DNA from: an uncultured Bacteroides sp.
GTDB taxonomy: Bacteria > Bacteroidota > Bacteroidia > Bacteroidales > Bacteroidaceae
Assembly: GCA_900552645.1 (NCBI GenBank)
Contig: USAN01000009.1
Location: 1 to 64,000, forward strand
Direction: 5' to 3'
Length of the DNA stretch: 64,000 nucleotides
Position numbers and translations under genes: made by a program. The notes beneath the pieces were generated by a model. The model was not told where the DNA came from. It did not search any database and saw only the letters and a program-made list of their open reading frames with translations. Below, in pieces: positions 59,887-64,000 of the stretch (positions are counted from its first letter, which is position 1; each line of letters opens with the position of its first letter).

Positions 59887-62472
59887 TTATTTTTCTTTAC
59901 TGTTTGGAGTCTCTTCCATAAAAAGATATGATTCCTTGTAACCTCCATAATCTATTACTATTTTTTCGAACACTATACCTGGATCTTGTGGCTTTATAGT
60001 AAGTGTCTGAATAGAAGATTCTGAGTTTGGTATTTTAAGCTTAACTTTACTTTCAACAACTCTACGTGCAACAGTAGGGTAGAAGACCGAATATACGTTT
60101 TCAGGCGATTCGTTTAGATTATGATTGAAGTTCACTATCTGTCCTTCGGCACCATTAAATCCTACTTCGTATTTATGTCCCTCTGCATTATGAAAAGCCA
60201 ATGTAGATTTAACAATTATATGCACTGTAACTTCATCTATATTTTTAGGAATTTCTGTACGATATGAAATAGATGCTCCTTCAACATTTTTTGAATAAGG
60301 CATAAGGGCTACTCCACTTTTAGTACGTCCCATATATGGAATGACTGTCCACGAAGCCTCTTTTGCATCTTTCTTAGAATTGTAATGTTCAGCTTCTATT
60401 ACAACTACATCTTTTGGAGAATGATGGAATATATATCCGCCGGTTTCTTTCTTAGAATCTTCTACTCGAAATACCTCTGGCTGTATATCCTTCTGAAAAT
60501 TATCATTCCATGATGTGTATCCTATATGTTTTTGTATCATCATGTTTTTCCACTTTCCTCCCGACATAATATTGTTGTAATCATAAGTAAGGTCTGCATC
60601 TCTTCTAAAATTCTGCTCTACCTTATCTGCCCAATCATTGGCAGTAGGATTGTTCTCATTGAATAACTTATGATTCATGGCTTGTGCATAATACATTTCG
60701 TATAGATTACTCATTGCCTGTACCGGAAATAGAATAAGTTGTTTATAAGCATCTCTATAATCATCTTTAAGCGATACGTATTGACGCAAAGCCTCTGCCT
60801 CAAGCTTTATAAATTCGTCCGATACCTTTTTCCATTCGCCTGTTTCTAAATTATAAGTATTACAATCCAGCATTTCAGGTGTTACACGTCCGGCATATTT
60901 GCTGTATAAATTAAGTATGCGTGCTGCTTCTATAGCCTGATCTTGTCCAAATTGTTGAGCACAGAATTTTTGTGGATGTTCCAGTAAATTATCTGCTTTA
61001 TAAAGTTTTGGATTCCATGCCATATCCATAAAAAGAGTTATAGGATATTCCATTGGCTTTAAATCTCCTACATTAAGAACCCATAGTTTCTCTACTCCAT
61101 AATCGTATGCCAATTGCAGTTGTTCCCACATATTCTGTATTGGCGTAACATTAAGCCATTTTGTATTACGTGGAGCTCCTACATAGTCTACATGATAATA
61201 TAATCCCCAACCACCTTTGTGTTTTCTATCCTCTGCATTTGGCAAACGTGTTACATTTCCCCAATTATCATCTGTAAGTAACATAATAGCATCATCAGGG
61301 GCACGTAGTCCTAGATCGTAGTAGCGCTGTACTTCTTTGTATATAGCCCATACCTGAGGAGTTTTTTCGGCCGACTTTCCGGTTACTTCCTTTATTATTT
61401 GTCGCTGATTTTTGAATATTTTCTTTAATAATTGCATATTATAATTGTCGCGAGCTACATATTTATGGTCATTACCCTCTTCACCTCCCATAGGTGCATC
61501 GCCGTCGCCTCGCATTCCTATAGTAATCAGGTCTTCGGTATTTGCTGCTCTTTCAATTCCTTTATGAAAAAAACTGTCTATTACTTTTTGATTTGATGCA
61601 TAGTCCCATACTCCGTATTTGTCTCTTTCTCTGGCCCATTCTTGATGATTTCTAGCCATAGGTTCATGATGTGATGTTCCCATTATTACTCCCATTTCAT
61701 TGGCGGTCTTACTGTTTTCAGGATCATCGGCATAGAAGCTCCAGTTCCACATTGCGGGCCACATAAAGTTTCCTCGTAAACGAAGTATAAGTTCAAATAC
61801 TCTGGCATAGAATCTGTGGTCGCCATAATTGGTTCCATAGGTATTCTTTACCCATCCTGTAAGGCATGGTGCCTCATCATTAAGGAAAATACCTCTATAC
61901 TTTACGGCCGGCTCTCCGGCTGTGTAGTTCCCTCTTGTAATGGATATGTTGTCCTTCTTTTCTATAGGGACATCCGCCCAGTCGTACCAGGGTGATACGC
62001 CTATTTGCTCTGATATTTCATAAATACCATAAATTGTACCTCGTTTATCGCTTCCGGCAATAACCAGTGCCTCTTCTACTCCCGGCATAGGATTGGATAA
62101 TGTAGCGATTATGTATTTCTCGTGTTTTCCCTTTAATTCGGATACATCTATTTTTTTTGTTTTGATAAGCTCTTTTATGTAACGACTGGTTATCTGTCCG
62201 GCAATAATCAGTCGCGTTTTCTCTGGTGAATATATCAGTTCCGATTTGTTGCCTGTTACTTTCAAGAAGTCTTTTGTCAGGTTTCCGGCTGCAATAGCTA
62301 TACCTATATCCTCTTTCTCGTCCAAAAGAATGGATATAGGATTGCCTTTCTCTACCAATGTAAACCTGTTTTCTGATAGCTTATTGAAGGTTATACCAGG
62401 GTGATCTATACTCCATAGCGATATGTTATTACATGTAAGTAATGCGATTAAGATAATCAGTTTAATTTTCAT
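59887..62472 (-). CDS. GH115 alpha-glucuronidase, secreted
   Basis: 861 residues with a signal peptide. GH115 enzymes release glucuronic or 4-O-methylglucuronic acid from internal and terminal xylose of xylan. Recognisable family segments are KYRGIFLNDEAPCLTGW, FELILRLRGNFMWPAMW, GVIMGTSHHEPMARN, IGMRGDGDAPMGG and LLTDDNWGNVTRLP. The C-terminal 190 residues form a beta-sandwich domain (VVIEAEHYNSKKDAKEASWTVIPYMG). It lies downstream of a SusD gene and belongs to a second PUL, probably for glucuronoxylan; some GH115 enzymes also act on arabinogalactan. Confidence 0.94.
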   Translation of the reverse strand: MKIKLIILIALLTCNNISLWSIDHPGITFNKLSENRFTLVEKGNPISILLDEKEDIGIAIAAGNLTKDFLKVTGNKSELIYSPEKTRLIIAGQITSRYIKELIKTKKIDVSELKGKHEKYIIATLSNPMPGVEEALVIAGSDKRGTIYGIYEISEQIGVSPWYDWADVPIEKKDNISITRGNYTAGEPAVKYRGIFLNDEAPCLTGWVKNTYGTNYGDHRFYARVFELILRLRGNFMWPAMWNWSFYADDPENSKTANEMGVIMGTSHHEPMARNHQEWARERDKYGVWDYASNQKVIDSFFHKGIERAANTEDLITIGMRGDGDAPMGGEEGNDHKYVARDNYNMQLLKKIFKNQRQIIKEVTGKSAEKTPQVWAIYKEVQRYYDLGLRAPDDAIMLLTDDNWGNVTRLPNAEDRKHKGGWGLYYHVDYVGAPRNTKWLNVTPIQNMWEQLQLAYDYGVEKLWVLNVGDLKPMEYPITLFMDMAWNPKLYKADNLLEHPQKFCAQQFGQDQAIEAARILNLYSKYAGRVTPEMLDCNTYNLETGEWKKVSDEFIKLEAEALRQYVSLKDDYRDAYKQLILFPVQAMSNLYEMYYAQAMNHKLFNENNPTANDWADKVEQNFRRDADLTYDYNNIMSGGKWKNMMIQKHIGYTSWNDNFQKDIQPEVFRVEDSKKETGGYIFHHSPKDVVVIEAEHYNSKKDAKEASWTVIPYMGRTKSGVALMPYSKNVEGASISYRTEIPKNIDEVTVHIIVKSTLAFHNAEGHKYEVGFNGAEGQIVNFNHNLNESPENVYSVFYPTVARRVVESKVKLKIPNSESSIQTLTIKPQDPGIVFEKIVIDYGGYKESYLFMEETPNSKEK

Positions 62473-62810
62473 TCTTAAATATTATTAGAGAGACTCACTG
62501 TAAATCAGCCTCATTGTTATTAATTTGTTTTCACTCCTTTTATCCAACTATAGCAGTCTTGTAAGTATTATGTACATAATTCAACTTTATTACTCCTAAA
62601 GAATAATACTTATTTTCAAAAAGCTGAGGAATAATATCCTGTCCTTCAAATTCTATACGATAACATTTATCATAAATATTCTCAGTAAGTTCTTAATAAG
62701 TTATAAGCTCATGTGTCTCTTTATCACCGAAAATATAAGGGCATGGTAATCTAGAGGTAAGTTTTCTCTTTTAAATACTTATTACTATGCCTTGATTCTA
62801 GAATAAATTA

Positions 62811-62857
62811 AAAACCGGGCAGTGTCGAATAAGAGAATTATCTCTCGGCCTGCCCGG
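62811..62857 (-). terminator. intrinsic terminator after the SusD gene
   Basis: CCGGGCAG (62815-62822) pairs with CTGCCCGG (62850-62857); an inner GAGAATTATCTCTC hairpin can stack. On the minus strand the stem is followed by TTTTTAATTT. The remaining gap (62473-62810) shows no gene and no clear promoter. Confidence 0.85.
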
Positions 62858-62875
62858 AACTTAACCTAAAGAAAA

Positions 62876-64000
62876 TTAATATCCTGGATTCTGATATTTT
62901 GCTTTATCCTCTTTTGTCATCTCCATTCCGTCTATCTGACCTTGTGGAATAGGACGTAGATAATGGAATGTTTCAATTGTACGAGTATATGTCTTTGGAG
63001 TATGATCTCCCTTGTCATTACCACTAATTACGTAAGTACCTGCATACTCATTCCATTTTTGTGTACGTACAAGGTCGAACCAGCGATATCCTTCGCCAAA
63101 GAATTCTCGTGAACGTTCATCAAGAATGTAATCTATTGTTATTGTTGCAGGAGTTGCAGCGGTCATTTCGGCACTGTGATCTATGCTTATTGCTTGGCGC
63201 AAAGCATTGCTGTAAGTCCATTTTCCGGCACGTGCACGAAGTACATTTACAAGTTCTCGAGCCGATTTGCCTGATTTTACTGTTGCTCCTTCTACTGCTG
63301 CTTCGGCTGCAATTAGATATAGTTCAGAGAATTTTGCAATATTGAACGGACGTGTACTTCCGGCGTTGGGCTGACCTGCTCCTGTTCCGTTGTCGGTACG
63401 GTAAGGACCAAGCTTCCATAATCCTGGAAATACGCGACGACTTATTGCGCTTGGACCCATTACGTAATCGGCACGTCCAGGAAGTACACCTGCACCAACA
63501 TTACTGTCTCCGGCTCCCGATGGATATTGTATTGATGAGTTATCTTCATTCAGGAATGAAAGCAGAGGCTCTCTCTCTTTAACACTGATTCCGTTAGCAT
63601 TTACTACAGCCGCCCAAGTTTTTCCGTTGGTAGACCAATTGCCACGATATACTGTAACGAATGTTCCATCATAACGAGAGTCGTTAGTCTTGTCGGCAAA
63701 AGTTTTGGTAAATACTCCGTGAGGAGGAGCCATACGAGTCCATGGTCGTCCATAGGACTGTTCGGCAATACGTATTATAGGATTAATCTTATTACCGTCT
63801 ACTTTAGACTGTGTATCGGTATAACTCCAATTCATCATCCATCCGGCAAAGTTGTCGGGAGCGCCACCTCCTCCATATGTCAAACTACCTCCATTATAGT
63901 ATTCATCCTCCTGAGTATGATCCGCATAAAGAAGAATCTCTTTGTTGCGGTCATTCTCGCCAAGATTAACTTTGTAGAAACTGTTTTCTAGCCCGAAAGA
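62876..64000 (-). CDS. SusD/RagB-like protein, C-terminal part
   Basis: The frame is open to the window edge (375 codons visible), so the gene continues beyond 64000 and lacks its N-terminus here. The visible part has the SusD pattern: AKFSELYLIAAEAAVEGA, ARELVNVLRARAG, DYILDERSREFFGEGYRWFDLVRTQKW and the terminal QNPGY. It should be preceded outside the window by a SusC gene. It is separated from GH115 by a terminator. Confidence 0.93.
   Translation of the reverse strand, partial: SFGLENSFYKVNLGENDRNKEILLYADHTQEDEYYNGGSLTYGGGGAPDNFAGWMMNWSYTDTQSKVDGNKINPIIRIAEQSYGRPWTRMAPPHGVFTKTFADKTNDSRYDGTFVTVYRGNWSTNGKTWAAVVNANGISVKEREPLLSFLNEDNSSIQYPSGAGDSNVGAGVLPGRADYVMGPSAISRRVFPGLWKLGPYRTDNGTGAGQPNAGSTRPFNIAKFSELYLIAAEAAVEGATVKSGKSARELVNVLRARAGKWTYSNALRQAISIDHSAEMTAATPATITIDYILDERSREFFGEGYRWFDLVRTQKWNEYAGTYVISGNDKGDHTPKTYTRTIETFHYLRPIPQGQIDGMEMTKEDKAKYQNPGY

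Noticed and set aside
1..64000. Insertion sequences, integrases, CRISPR arrays or prophage genes
   Set aside because: No transposase, recombinase, Cas or phage protein and no regularly spaced repeats were found.

Overview
The window comes from an AT-rich member of the Bacteroidota, most likely order Bacteroidales and close to Bacteroides. Supporting signs are SusC/SusD pairs, GH127/GH43/GH97/GH115 enzymes, a hybrid two-component regulator of PUL type, TTTG-N19-TAnnTTTG promoters, weak ribosome binding sites, and a typical Bacteroidales housekeeping order (rsfS-ftsH-cdsA, surE-lpxB, parA-parB-DUF5683-mltD-relA/spoT). I cannot name the species from the sequence alone.

Layout. 1-1610: the 5' part of a tRNA-Asp, then ahpC and a DUF4112 membrane protein, closed by a strong terminator. 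1621-28537: a large polysaccharide-utilization-type locus with two divergent arms around a regulatory gap at about 11664-12075. The minus arm encodes GH97 (with an extra metallopeptidase-like domain), GH43, GH127 and an S9 prolyl-type peptidase. The plus arm encodes a GH127 lipoprotein, SusC, SusD, a lipoprotein that appears to carry two DUF4859 modules, two HExxH (DUF6055-like) proteins and a hybrid two-component sensor. 28621-50028: a cation/proton antiporter, tRNA-Gln and a dense housekeeping block (rsfS, ftsH, cdsA, lpxB, surE, parAB, DUF5683, mltD, relA/spoT, merR, alaS, a RecD-like helicase, a small operon ending in rsmD). 49997-59778: cardiolipin synthase, two outer-membrane beta-barrel proteins, aroB, tRNA-Pro and a metallophosphoesterase. 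59887-64000: part of a second PUL, with a GH115 glucuronidase and the C-terminal part of a SusD running off the window.

The most interesting region is the first PUL. It has only exo-type glycosidases linked to arabinose/galactose chemistry (two GH127, a GH43, and a GH97 with the retaining-type aspartate), no recognisable endo-glycanase, and at least four peptidase-like modules: an S9 enzyme directly coupled to GH127, an HExxH domain fused to GH97, and two DUF6055-like HExxH proteins. I infer that it targets an arabinosylated protein, for example plant hydroxyproline-rich glycoproteins (extensin or arabinogalactan protein) or their glycopeptides. In this model glycosidases strip short Hyp-arabinosides and Ser-galactose while peptidases cut the exposed Pro/Hyp-rich backbone. 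This is a hypothesis from gene content; no substrate can be read from the DNA. The divergent gap contains tandem 17-bp repeats with a 20-bp period that are good candidates for the operator of the locus regulator.
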